From: Rhodococcus koreensis
Lineage (GTDB): Bacteria > Actinomycetota > Actinomycetes > Mycobacteriales > Mycobacteriaceae
NCBI RefSeq assembly: GCF_900105905.1
Contig: NZ_FNSV01000005.1
Coordinates: 4,836,001-4,900,000 of the forward strand
DNA: 64,000 bases
Reading direction: 5' to 3'
Shown here: positions 1 through 8,121 of the stretch, in pieces
How positions within the stretch are numbered: position 1 is the first letter of the stretch
Layout of the letters: each line of letters starts with the position of its first letter
The notes under the pieces: model-generated
The model's database searches: none
The model's input: only the letters and a program-made list of their open reading frames with translations
Told to the model about the DNA's origin: nothing
Translations under genes and position numbers: made by a program

Positions 1-1
1 C

Positions 2-388
2 AGCGGCGAACTCGAAGCGCTGATCGAGGTCAACAGCACCTACCTGCACGCCTACTCCCGGCACCGGCACATCCTGCGACTGCTGCGTGAAGCTGCCGCC
101 GCCAGCGCCAACGAGGGTTTTCAGCAGCTGTGGCTGCAACTGCGTGACGACTTCATCGCACGCACCCGCCGCTGGCTGGAGAAACTGCACGACCGCGGGG
201 AGATCGGGGACACCAACCTCGACCTGCTCGCCGAGTCGCTCGGCTGCATGACCGAGCAGATGGCCTACGTGCACGTCGGTCTCCCCGCCTCCACCCCCAA
301 ACGCGAACGCATCGACGAACTCGGCCGCGCCCTCGGTGAGGTCTGGTTCCGGGCGCTGCCCCCGGCCGCGTTGCCGTCCGAGCACTGA
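2..388 (+). CDS. TetR-family regulator, C-terminal part (5' end outside window)
   Basis: An open frame enters from the left edge and ends with TGA at 386-388, leaving 128 residues. The fragment is a mostly helical ligand-binding region, with motifs such as REAAAASANEGF and RDDFIARTRRWLEKLHDRGEI. The C-terminal stretch TPKRERIDELGRALGEVWFRAL is typical of TetR effector domains. The helix-turn-helix lies upstream of the window, so the family call rests on the C-terminal pattern only. It is followed after 82 nt by the co-directional ferredoxin-type reductase gene, which it may regulate. Confidence 0.7.
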   Translation, partial: SGELEALIEVNSTYLHAYSRHRHILRLLREAAAASANEGFQQLWLQLRDDFIARTRRWLEKLHDRGEIGDTNLDLLAESLGCMTEQMAYVHVGLPASTPKRERIDELGRALGEVWFRALPPAALPSEH

Positions 389-470
389 CCACATTCCACC
401 GGCTCCCTTCGGCCGCCGACGGCCGACACGTGTCGCTTCCCCATCCTGAGCTGCAACGAAAGACGCACCC

Positions 471-1511
471 ATGACCAACGTCGCACCCGATTCTCTCGGC
501 TACACCGTCCGTGTTGCCGACGTCATCGCCGAGACACCCGACGCCTCCTCCCTCGTCATCGACGTCCCGCAGGAGATCGCCGACAGGTTCGCGTACCGGC
601 CCGGGCAATTCCTCACCGTCCGGATCCCCAGCGAACGCACCGGTTCGGTGGCGCGTTGCTATTCGATCGCCAGCTCGCCCACCACCGACGACCGGATCAA
701 GGTGACGGTCAAACGCACCGTCGACGGATACGGCTCGAACTGGCTGTGCGACAACATCACCGCGGGCGACGACGTGCATGTGCTGCCACCGTCGGGCACG
801 TTCACCCCGCACAGTCTCGACGGCGACTTCCAGCTGTTCGCCGCCGGCAGCGGCGTCACCCCGGTGATGTCGATCCTCAAGTCCGTGCTGGCGTCCGCGA
901 CCGGCACCGTGTCCCTGTACTACGCCAACCGGGACCGGGAATCGATCATCTTCGACGCGGAACTCGCCGACCTCGCCAAGAAGCACGCAGACCGGCTCAC
1001 CGTCGAGCACCGACTCGAGAGCGAGGCGGGGTTACCGACCCCGGACAATCTCACCCAATTCGCCGACGGCGGCCAGGACGGCACCGTCTTCGTCTGCGGA
1101 CCCGCACCCTTCATGGCCATGGTCAAGGAGACGCTGACCAGCATCGGGTACGACCGGCACCGGATTCACATCGAGGAATTCCGGTCCCTCGACGGCGACC
1201 CCTTCGCGCCGATCAAGCAGGTCACCGCCGACGCCGCCGGGTCGTCGACCGTGGACGTCACCCTGGACGGCGACACCCACACCCTGTCCTGGCCGGCCGA
1301 CGCGACCCTGATCGACGTGATGGTGGGCGCCGGGATCGACGCCCCGTACTCCTGCCGCGAAGGCGAATGCGGATCCTGCGCCTGCACCCTCCTGGAAGGG
1401 ACCGTCGATCCCGGGGTCACCGACGCCCTCGATCCCGACGACGTCGCCGACGGCTACATCCTCGGCTGCCAGGCGAAGCCGACCAGTCTCACGCTGAAGA
1501 TCGAATTCTGA
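471..1511 (+). CDS. KshB-like oxygenase reductase (FAD, NAD(P)H, 2Fe-2S)
   Basis: This 346-residue protein is an electron-transfer reductase that would pass electrons from NAD(P)H through FAD and a plant-type 2Fe-2S centre to a terminal oxygenase. The FAD domain has the RCYS motif at about 62-65. The NAD(P) domain has AAGSGVTPV near 124-132 and CGPAPFM near 209-215. The C-terminal ferredoxin domain carries Cys295, Cys300, Cys303 and Cys333 (CREGECGSC then GC). The domain order FAD-NAD-2Fe2S and the IEEFRSLDGDPF linker match 3-ketosteroid-9-alpha-hydroxylase reductase (KshB) and PaaE relatives. No oxygenase component lies beside it, so its partner is unknown. It is convergent with the nitronate monooxygenase gene 22 nt away. 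Confidence 0.85.
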   Translation: MTNVAPDSLGYTVRVADVIAETPDASSLVIDVPQEIADRFAYRPGQFLTVRIPSERTGSVARCYSIASSPTTDDRIKVTVKRTVDGYGSNWLCDNITAGDDVHVLPPSGTFTPHSLDGDFQLFAAGSGVTPVMSILKSVLASATGTVSLYYANRDRESIIFDAELADLAKKHADRLTVEHRLESEAGLPTPDNLTQFADGGQDGTVFVCGPAPFMAMVKETLTSIGYDRHRIHIEEFRSLDGDPFAPIKQVTADAAGSSTVDVTLDGDTHTLSWPADATLIDVMVGAGIDAPYSCREGECGSCACTLLEGTVDPGVTDALDPDDVADGYILGCQAKPTSLTLKIEF

Positions 1512-1533
1512 AGCGTCCGGTTGCCGGGCTGAT

Positions 1534-2514
1534 TCAGTCGCGGAGCTGATCGGGCAGTGTGCGGGTGATGATCTGCTGGGCTTCGGTGAGGATCGAGGCG
1601 ACCACGTCCTGGCAGCTGCCGATGTCGTGGATCAGCCCCTGAGCCTGGCTCGCCCACCACATGCCGCCTTCGACGTCTCCGTTGCCGTACACCTGCTCGC
1701 GGCCGCGGACACCGCTGGCCAAGTGGGCGATGTCGTCGAACGTGGCACCCGGTCGCCGCGACAGTGTGGCGATTTCTTCGGACACCGAGTTGCGGGCGAC
1801 ACGGGCGGAGTTGTGGAACTCGCGGAAGACGATGACGGTGTCGCGTTCGGTGTTGTCGACGATCTGTTGTTTGACGTTGTGATGGATGGGCGCCTCGGTG
1901 GTCGCCATGAATCGGGTGCCCATGTTCACCGCCGACGCTCCCAGCGCGAGGGCGGCGACAAGTCCGGCGCCGGTGGCGAGTCCGCCGCTGGCGATGATCG
2001 GGATCGACAGTGCCCGGGCCGCAGCGGGGATCAGCACGAGCCCGGGAACGTCGTCCTCACCGGGGTGCCCGGCGCACTCGAAGCCGTCGATGCTGATCGC
2101 GTCGACGCCGAGTTGCTCGGCCTTGACGGCGTGCCTCACCGAGACCGCCTTGTGGATCACCTTGACACCCGCGGCTTTGAAGGTGGGCAGGTGTGGGGTC
2201 GGGTTGCCCCCGGCGGTTTCGACGATGGTGATGCCGCTGTCGACGATGGCGTCGCGGTATTCGTCGTAGGGCACCGGCTGGATGGTCGGCAGGATGGTGA
2301 GGTTGACGCCGAACGGTTTGTCGGTGAGGTCGCGGCAGCGGGCGATCTCCTTGACCAACGCTTCGGGGGTCGGTTGGGTCAGGGCGGTGAGGAATCCGAG
2401 CGCCCCGGCGTTGGCCACCGCGCCGATCAGGTCTGCGGTGCCGACGGCGGTCATGCCGCCGCACACGATGGGGTGTTCGATCCCGAAGGTCTCGGTGAAG
2501 GTGTTGGTGAACAT
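1534..2514 (-). CDS. Nitronate monooxygenase (2-nitropropane dioxygenase family)
   Basis: This 326-residue FMN-dependent TIM-barrel enzyme would oxidise alkyl nitronates to carbonyl compounds and nitrite. The family is also widely annotated for related flavin oxidoreductases. The N-terminus has PIVCGGMTAVG, followed by ADLIGAVANAGALGFL and KPFGVNLTI. The FMN-phosphate region is seen in IIASGGLATGAGLVAALALGA and AVNMGTRFMAT. The likely active-site region is SIDGFECAGHPGEDD. The start has GAGGAAGCGC just upstream. It is the last gene of the minus-strand catabolic run, 32 nt after the amine oxidase, which suggests a role with nitrogen-containing intermediates. True nitronate activity is not shown by the sequence. 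Confidence 0.85.
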   Translation of the reverse strand: MFTNTFTETFGIEHPIVCGGMTAVGTADLIGAVANAGALGFLTALTQPTPEALVKEIARCRDLTDKPFGVNLTILPTIQPVPYDEYRDAIVDSGITIVETAGGNPTPHLPTFKAAGVKVIHKAVSVRHAVKAEQLGVDAISIDGFECAGHPGEDDVPGLVLIPAAARALSIPIIASGGLATGAGLVAALALGASAVNMGTRFMATTEAPIHHNVKQQIVDNTERDTVIVFREFHNSARVARNSVSEEIATLSRRPGATFDDIAHLASGVRGREQVYGNGDVEGGMWWASQAQGLIHDIGSCQDVVASILTEAQQIITRTLPDQLRD

Positions 2515-2546
2515 GCGCTTCCTCGTTCTTCTGTTCGGGGACTGGT

Positions 2547-3902
2547 CTAGCGCTGCCGGCTCAGGCTCGCCAGTACGGCCTTCGCCGCGCGCTCGCCCGA
2601 CGTGGCTGCGTCGGCGAGCGACGGCAGATCGAGCTGGTAGTCGCCGGCGAGGTAGATGGTGCCGAGCGGATCACGCAACGTCGGAAGCGAGTTCCTTCGC
2701 CCGGGCGCCCAGAAGGGCACGACCCGATGGTGCTTCCGCACGATGCCCTCGCCCAGCTTCCCTTCCAGCTCGGGGAACACTGCGAGCAGGTCCTGCCGGT
2801 ATCGCGACACGATCTCCTCGTCGGGGAGGTCGAACAACGCGTCGGCGTGAGCGCCGCCGGCGAAACAGGCCAGTGCTCCACCGGGCTTGCGGTCGTCGCC
2901 GTTCCGCATCGCCGCGGCGTGGTTGAACATCGCCTGGAACGACAGTTGCGGCGTCGAGACAGCGAAGTACTCGTCCCAGCGTTGCGGCCCGACTTCGTCG
3001 GTGAAGAATCCGACGATCACGTACCGGCCGTAGGTGATGTCGTCGAACGCATTCCGGTGCTGCTGCGGGAGGTCCGGGATGATCCGCTCGGCGATATCGG
3101 CGGGTGCGGTCACGATCGCGCGCTTCGCCCGCAGCCGCACCGGTCGGTCACCGTCGTGGTAGTCGACGACCACGCCGTCACCGTCGCGCCGCACCGAGTG
3201 CACCGCCGAGTTCAGCCGGATCCGGTCACCGAGATCCTCCGCCAGCACGTCGGTCAGCGTTTGGTTGCCACCCACCGGCAGCGAGAAGTTCGGGATCTTC
3301 TCCGGGTCGGCCAGTGCGAGGCCGACCGACGTGACGAACTGGGTGGCGGCCGTCTCCTCCACCTCGCATCCCATCCACTGCGCCGACCACGACCGGACGA
3401 CGTCGGCGGCCAGCTTCGACCGGACGCCCTTCAGTAGGTACGACGCCAGCTTGGTGTCGAGGTTGGCGCGAACCCGTTGTGCAATACGGCTCTGCGACTC
3501 CAGGAACGGCGTGACCGCGAGGATGCGTGCACCGACGATGGCCATGCCGATTCGGTCCATCAGGGTCATCCGCGTGCGGAACATGAGTGCGACGGGATTC
3601 GAGGTGTCGATCACCTCGCCGTTCAGGTACAGCGCGACGCTCTTGCCTGCGAGTGAGCCCATCTCGATGCCGTGCCGGTCGAGGGCATCGATCAGTGTGC
3701 CTGTGCCCTCGGTGAACTGAGTGCCGACGTTGATCCAGTAGTCGCCCTTCCGAACGGTCTCGACTCGGCCGCCCACGCGGTCGGTGGATTCGAGCACGAC
3801 TACGTCGGTCTCGGGCGACAGCGACGTCGCCGCCGTCAAACCCGCCATTCCGGCGCCGACGACGACCACCTCGGTGGTCTCTTCCTGTACGTGCGTTGTC
3901 AT
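2547..3902 (-). CDS. Flavin amine oxidase-like FAD oxidoreductase
   Basis: This 451-residue protein belongs to the flavin amine oxidase/protoporphyrinogen oxidase superfamily. The Rossmann motif VVVVGAGMAGLTAA is near the N-terminus, followed by VVLESTDRVGGRVET. The C-terminal FAD-contact segment is TIYLAGDYQLDLPSLADAATSGERAA. The internal ATG at 3902 is preferred over an upstream in-frame ATG because AGGA lies 6 nt ahead of it. The C-terminal segment departs from the usual AGTE...GY..GA pattern of monoamine oxidases, so the substrate may not be a simple primary amine. It sits between the membrane protein and nitronate monooxygenase genes in the same operon. Oxidation of an amine to an imine or ketone is an inference from context. 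Confidence 0.8.
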   Translation of the reverse strand: MTTHVQEETTEVVVVGAGMAGLTAATSLSPETDVVVLESTDRVGGRVETVRKGDYWINVGTQFTEGTGTLIDALDRHGIEMGSLAGKSVALYLNGEVIDTSNPVALMFRTRMTLMDRIGMAIVGARILAVTPFLESQSRIAQRVRANLDTKLASYLLKGVRSKLAADVVRSWSAQWMGCEVEETAATQFVTSVGLALADPEKIPNFSLPVGGNQTLTDVLAEDLGDRIRLNSAVHSVRRDGDGVVVDYHDGDRPVRLRAKRAIVTAPADIAERIIPDLPQQHRNAFDDITYGRYVIVGFFTDEVGPQRWDEYFAVSTPQLSFQAMFNHAAAMRNGDDRKPGGALACFAGGAHADALFDLPDEEIVSRYRQDLLAVFPELEGKLGEGIVRKHHRVVPFWAPGRRNSLPTLRDPLGTIYLAGDYQLDLPSLADAATSGERAAKAVLASLSRQR

Positions 3903-3947
3903 TTCGGTTCCTGACTCTCGATCGATCACAAGAGAAGGTCCGGCCGC

Positions 3948-4640
3948 TCAGGCCGTGACCTCAGCGCCGCTGACGGCCTGAGCGTCGACGCGCTTGTTGT
4001 GGGCGTCGAACGCCCGGTACGCACGGAAGTACGTGAACATCTGCAGGCCCCACGTGGACAGCGCGAAGATGTAGAAGATCGTGTGCTCCGCGTCGTCGCC
4101 CGGAATGTGGACGAAGTCGTAGGTCGAGGCGATGACGAATCCGCAGGCGGTGGCGAGGGCGACCGACACGGCGTGACCGTGCTCGCCGATACCCCACAGG
4201 CGCTTGACGAAGTAGATCAGGAACAACGTGGTGAGCACGTTGACGACGATGAAGAAGATCTTGGCGGGGGTGCCGATGTGGTACTGGTACCCGAGGAGGA
4301 GGAAGCCCACCACCGCGGCGAGTGCAAACGCGCCGATGTCCACCGCGACGGACGGCTTGTATCGGTGGGTGACCTTCATCAGCCCCAGAACCAGGATCAG
4401 CGTGATGCCGACCGACCGGGAGAAGGCGTCCAGAAAGGCTGCGCCGGTGTACATCGGACTGTCGTGACCGGCCTTCAGGATGCCGTAGACGAGGAAGTTC
4501 GAACCCGACGTTGCAACGATGATCCACTCGAGGCCGAGCAGGTAGTTCTTGTAGTTCCGGATGAACTTGATCCCGTATGTGAATCCGACGGCGATCATCC
4601 AGATGTCCGCTACCGCGAAGAGCAGTTCTCGGATGGACAT
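3948..4640 (-). CDS. Polytopic membrane protein of unknown function
   Basis: This 230-residue protein has about seven predicted membrane spans, among them WIIVATSGSNFLVYGI, VGITLILVLGLM, IGAFALAAVVGFLLLGY and IFFIVVNVLTTLFLIYFV. It ends in a charged cytoplasmic tail (AYRAFDAHNKRVDAQ). AAGGAG lies 7 nt before the ATG at 4640, so the longer upstream extension is not used. I recognise no transporter or enzyme family. It is embedded between two flavin oxidase genes of the catabolic operon, 34 nt after the PuuB-like oxidase, so transport, sensing or electron transfer tied to that pathway are possible. Confidence 0.75.
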   Translation of the reverse strand: MSIRELLFAVADIWMIAVGFTYGIKFIRNYKNYLLGLEWIIVATSGSNFLVYGILKAGHDSPMYTGAAFLDAFSRSVGITLILVLGLMKVTHRYKPSVAVDIGAFALAAVVGFLLLGYQYHIGTPAKIFFIVVNVLTTLFLIYFVKRLWGIGEHGHAVSVALATACGFVIASTYDFVHIPGDDAEHTIFYIFALSTWGLQMFTYFRAYRAFDAHNKRVDAQAVSGAEVTA

Positions 4641-4674
4641 GATTTTCTCCTTGGAGGGTGGCTTACGCCGATGG

Positions 4675-5973
4675 TTATTTCGTGAGGGCTGCCAGGCGAT
4701 CCGAGGCACGGTCGGCGAGCCAGGCCGCGTGCAGCGCGGGGCCGCTGACGAGGCTGGGCCAGAAGCGCTTCCGGCCGTGCCAGATCGCGGCCAGGTCGTC
4801 GTGTAAGGGCGCGCCGCCGATGCGGTCCGCGAGCAGGTGGCCCACGTACTGCGCCTGGGCGAAGCCGTGGCCGTTGCAGGCGAGCGAGTAGAGCACGTTG
4901 CCGGAGGCCTCGCCGGCGACGGGGAGCCACGTGGAGCTCATGCCGATCCAGCCGCCCCAGGCCTTCTGCGGTTCGATGTCGCGCAGGCCGGGGAAGCGGT
5001 CGCGGAATCCGCGGACGAGGTCGTCGGCGACGTTCCGGGCAGGGGTGCGGTCCGGCAGCGGATTCCGCCCGGTCTGCACGCGGCGGGTGCCGAACACGAT
5101 CGTGCCCCGTGGGGTCACACGGTAGCTCTCGATGATCATGTGCAGCGTGACCATCGGGGCACGGCTGGTCCAGCCGATCTCGTCGAGTCGCTCGGGCGCA
5201 ACGGGTTCGGTCTCGACCAGCGACGTCCACACCGGGGTGGCGAGGTTCTTCGGCGCGCTGGACAGGCCTGCGCTGTAGGCGTTGGTGGTCAGCAGCGCCT
5301 TGCGCGCCCGAACCCTTCCGTCCGGAGTTTCGACGAAGACCCCGCCGCCGGTGTCCGTGATGTCGCGCGCGGGAGTGTGCTCGTAGACCCGCACGCCGGA
5401 TGCGATCGTCGCGGCCCGCAGGCCGAGGACGAACTCACCCGGGTTGAGGGTCCCACCGACGCCCTCGCGCATTCCGCCGAGGAAGCCGTCCGGAAGGCCC
5501 GCCTCCCGACCCTCGACGAATTCGGCCGACGATCCGGCCTCGGCCATGACCTTCGCGTTGCGGCGCGCATGCCGGAGCTGCCCCTTGGACACGGCGGCCA
5601 TCACGATGCCGGCCTGCTCGTAGCCGCAGTCGATCCCGTGGTGGGCGATGGCGTCCTCGGCGAAGTGCACCGCGTTCTCGGCGTACCGGTAGAGGTCGCG
5701 CAGCCGCTCGCTCTTCAGCAGAAAGCCCAGCAACTCCGGATCGGCGGCAATCGAATTCGTGACGTATCCGGCGTTGCGGGAGCTGGCGCCCCAACCGAGG
5801 GTCTGCGTCTCGAGGAGCACCACGTCGACGCCCTTCTCGGCGAGGCGGAGTGCGGCCGACATGCCGCCCCCGCCGCCGCCGATCACGACCACGTCGCAGT
5901 CGATGTCACCGGTCAGGGGTTGTTCGGCGGTGGTGGGCGTTGCGGCCCAACCGGTGTCGTAGATCAGCTCCAT
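4675..5973 (-). CDS. DAO-family FAD oxidoreductase (PuuB-like)
   Basis: This 432-residue enzyme is of the D-amino-acid/glycine oxidase fold. The Rossmann motif VVVIGGGGGGMSAALRLAEKG is near residue 30, followed by the GWGASSRNAGYV segment typical of gamma-glutamylputrescine oxidases. The C-terminal LACNGHGFAQAQYVGHLLAD is the second FAD contact. It would oxidise a C-N bond to an imine, releasing H2O2. GGAGG lies 7 nt before the ATG. It starts 2 nt after the hotdog gene and precedes the membrane protein gene. Together with the PuuA-like ligase, the PuuD-like hydrolase and an aldehyde dehydrogenase elsewhere in the window, it suggests a gamma-glutamyl-amine route. The substrate is not defined. 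Confidence 0.85.
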   Translation of the reverse strand: MELIYDTGWAATPTTAEQPLTGDIDCDVVVIGGGGGGMSAALRLAEKGVDVVLLETQTLGWGASSRNAGYVTNSIAADPELLGFLLKSERLRDLYRYAENAVHFAEDAIAHHGIDCGYEQAGIVMAAVSKGQLRHARRNAKVMAEAGSSAEFVEGREAGLPDGFLGGMREGVGGTLNPGEFVLGLRAATIASGVRVYEHTPARDITDTGGGVFVETPDGRVRARKALLTTNAYSAGLSSAPKNLATPVWTSLVETEPVAPERLDEIGWTSRAPMVTLHMIIESYRVTPRGTIVFGTRRVQTGRNPLPDRTPARNVADDLVRGFRDRFPGLRDIEPQKAWGGWIGMSSTWLPVAGEASGNVLYSLACNGHGFAQAQYVGHLLADRIGGAPLHDDLAAIWHGRKRFWPSLVSGPALHAAWLADRASDRLAALTK

Positions 5974-5975
5974 GG

Positions 5976-6353
5976 TTACGCCTCCGTCTCGTCTGCGGGA
6001 ATGACCGCGGTGCCGCGAGCGCGCACCGCGACCAGTGGCGGCTCCAGGACGTGCGAGCTGCCCGTGTCGTCGGAGACGCGGCAGATCACCCGAAGCTCGA
6101 AATCCACCGTGCGACTGCGATTTCCCTTCTTCACCAGCGTGGCCTCGGCCTCGACGACATCGCCGCCACGAACAGCGGCGAGGAACTCGACGGACGAGTA
6201 GCCGGCGAACAGGCCCTCGTGACCGTCCAGCTCGATCGACAGGTTCGTGCCGACGTCCCCGAAAAGTTTCAGGGCGTAGGCGCCGTCGACCAGATTGCCC
6301 GCGTAGTGCGCGTCGGAGAAGGCGACATAGCGCCGGTGGACCGCCTTACTCAT
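5976..6353 (-). CDS. Hotdog-fold beta-aminoacyl-CoA ammonia-lyase homologue
   Basis: This 125-residue single hotdog domain resembles beta-alanyl-CoA:ammonia lyase (Acl) and 3-aminobutyryl-CoA ammonia-lyase (Kal). The shared features are DAHYAGNLVDGA near residue 13, FGDVGTNLSIELDG, LFAGYSSVEF, the GGDVVE segment and KKGNRSR. Enzymes of this type remove ammonia from 3-aminoacyl-CoA to give 2-enoyl-CoA. AGGAG lies 5 nt before the start, and the ATG overlaps the preceding monooxygenase stop as ATGA. With an acyl-CoA synthetase and an enoyl-CoA hydratase upstream in the same run, it would turn a beta-amino acyl-CoA into a beta-oxidation intermediate. A generic acyl-CoA thioesterase role is the alternative. 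Confidence 0.75.
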   Translation of the reverse strand: MSKAVHRRYVAFSDAHYAGNLVDGAYALKLFGDVGTNLSIELDGHEGLFAGYSSVEFLAAVRGGDVVEAEATLVKKGNRSRTVDFELRVICRVSDDTGSSHVLEPPLVAVRARGTAVIPADETEA

Positions 6354-8014
6354 GAAATCTCCTGATGGATCGCGCCGAGGTGGCGGGACTCTGCCTCACC
6401 GTCGATTTCGACGCCGGGGTAGCCGCGCTTGGCGATCTCGGTGCACATCCGGCGGTACTTGCCGACACCGCCGACGTAGCCCATGAACGTGTTGGGTTTG
6501 CCCTGGACGTTGGAGCCGCGGTACCAGGAGTCGGTGGTGGCGTACAGCGTCTGGGCGACGGTCTCCTCGGTGATGTCGACCCAGTCGTTCTGACCCTCGA
6601 CGGTGGTCTCGACGAGCGTCGCTCCGGAGTCGCGGGCGTGCTCGATGAGGTCGGCGATCCAGTCGACGGCCTGCTCGATGGTCATCACCACGTTGCTGGC
6701 GAGCGCGGGGCTCTGGGGGCCGCCGACCATGAAGAAGTTCGGGAAGTCCGTGGTCATCATCCCGAGGTAGGTCCGGACACCGTCGCGCCAGGCCTCCTGC
6801 AGCTTCGTGCCGGACGCACCGGTGAGACCGAGCCCGTACAGCGGGCCGGTGAAGGCGTCGAACCCGATGGCGAGCACGACGGCATCCGCCTCGTACGTGC
6901 CCTCCGATGTGACGATCGCGTTCGCGGTCATCGTCTCCAGCGGCTCGTCGCGCAGCGACACCAGCGACACGTTCGGCCGGTTGTAGGTCTCGTAGTAGTC
7001 GGTACCGAAGACACTGCGCTTGGCGCCCAGCGGGTGGTACCTGGGCACCAGTAGCTCGGCGGTGGACGGATCCTCGACGATCTCGCGGATCTTGTCGTGG
7101 AGAAATTCCGAGGCGGTCCGGTTCGCCTCGGCGTCGGTGAGGAGGTCGGCGAACTCGGCGCCGACGCCCTGGAAGCCGCTGCGCTCGTACGCCGCCTCGT
7201 AGCGCCGCCGGCGCTCCTCCTCCGACACGTCGAAGGCCTTGTCGGCCACTGGGCGGTCGGGGATGCCGCCGGGCGAGTGCCTGCATTCCTCACGGATCGC
7301 CGGGTAGTCGACCTTGATGGATTCGATCTGCTCCGTGGACAGTTCGGTGTTGCGGGCAGGCATCACGTAATTCGGGGTGCGCTGGAACACCGTGACGTGC
7401 TCCGCGACCTCCGCGATCAGTGGGATGGCCTGCACGCCCGAAGATCCGGTGCCGATCACGGCGACCCGCTTGCCCTCGAGGTCGTCGAGCGAGATGTTCC
7501 ACCTGCTGGTGGACACCTGGAGTCCGGTGAAGTTCCCGAGGCCCGGCAGGTCGAAGTCCTTGGGGGTGGACAGGCCACCCGCACCCGAGATCAGGTAGCG
7601 GCTACGTCGGGTCTCGCCGTTGTCCAGCCGCACCTCCCACAACCGGTCGGCCGCGTTCCACGTCGCGCCGACCACGCGGGTGTCGAAGGTGAAGTGCTTG
7701 CGCAGGTCGAAGCGGTCGGCGACGTGTTCGATGTAGCTGAGGATTTCGGCCTGCGGCGCGAATCGCTGGCTCCACGTCCATTCCTGCTGGAGTGCCTCGT
7801 CGAACGAGTAGGAGTAGTAGATGCTCTCGACGTCGCAGCGGGCGCCCGGATAGGTGTTCCAGAACCAGGTGCCGCCGACGCTGGGTCCGGCCTCGAAACC
7901 CGCGAAGGTCCACCCGGCGTTCGTGAGCCGGTGCGAGAGGTAGAGGCCGGAGAAGCCGGCACCGACGCCGATGATATCGACGATCCCGCTGGCTGAGGTG
8001 GAGGTGGAGTTCAT
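6350..8014 (-). CDS. Baeyer-Villiger-type flavin monooxygenase with altered fingerprint
   Basis: This 554-residue class B flavoprotein resembles cyclohexanone/phenylacetone monooxygenases. The FAD motif GVGAGFSG is at 16-23. GARCDVESIYYSYSF is near 57-71 and the NADPH motif VIGTGSSG near 186-193. The Baeyer-Villiger fingerprint FxGxxxHxxxW appears as FTGLQVSTSRW (162-172), with Ser168 where the family has His. Start 8014 is chosen because an upstream in-frame ATG (8053) lies inside a palindrome; the ribosome-binding site is weak. It would insert oxygen next to a carbonyl, giving an ester or lactone. The altered fingerprint makes the reaction uncertain. Confidence 0.85.
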   Translation of the reverse strand: MNSTSTSASGIVDIIGVGAGFSGLYLSHRLTNAGWTFAGFEAGPSVGGTWFWNTYPGARCDVESIYYSYSFDEALQQEWTWSQRFAPQAEILSYIEHVADRFDLRKHFTFDTRVVGATWNAADRLWEVRLDNGETRRSRYLISGAGGLSTPKDFDLPGLGNFTGLQVSTSRWNISLDDLEGKRVAVIGTGSSGVQAIPLIAEVAEHVTVFQRTPNYVMPARNTELSTEQIESIKVDYPAIREECRHSPGGIPDRPVADKAFDVSEEERRRRYEAAYERSGFQGVGAEFADLLTDAEANRTASEFLHDKIREIVEDPSTAELLVPRYHPLGAKRSVFGTDYYETYNRPNVSLVSLRDEPLETMTANAIVTSEGTYEADAVVLAIGFDAFTGPLYGLGLTGASGTKLQEAWRDGVRTYLGMMTTDFPNFFMVGGPQSPALASNVVMTIEQAVDWIADLIEHARDSGATLVETTVEGQNDWVDITEETVAQTLYATTDSWYRGSNVQGKPNTFMGYVGGVGKYRRMCTEIAKRGYPGVEIDGEAESRHLGAIHQEIS

Positions 8015-8049
8015 GCTGTCGCTTTCGTTGTATTGGTCAAACGACTCGA

Positions 8050-8066
8050 TCAACTGACTTAGTTGA
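8050..8066. promoter_or_regulatory. Candidate operator upstream of the monooxygenase gene
   Basis: A perfect inverted repeat, TCAACT-N5-AGTTGA, lies 36 nt upstream of the monooxygenase start in the 107-nt gap after the aldehyde dehydrogenase gene. It differs from the TetR palindrome at 13297-13333, so a second regulator may control the downstream half of the cluster. Confidence 0.45.
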
Positions 8067-8121
8067 GTAGACCAGTGGTCCCGGTCACAGTCAAGGGGTG
8101 ACGCGAAAGTAGACGCGATCG

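Noticed and set aside
8015..8053. Upstream ATG (8053) for the monooxygenase
   Set aside because: It lies inside the palindrome at 8050-8066 and adds 13 residues that do not fit the family N-terminus.
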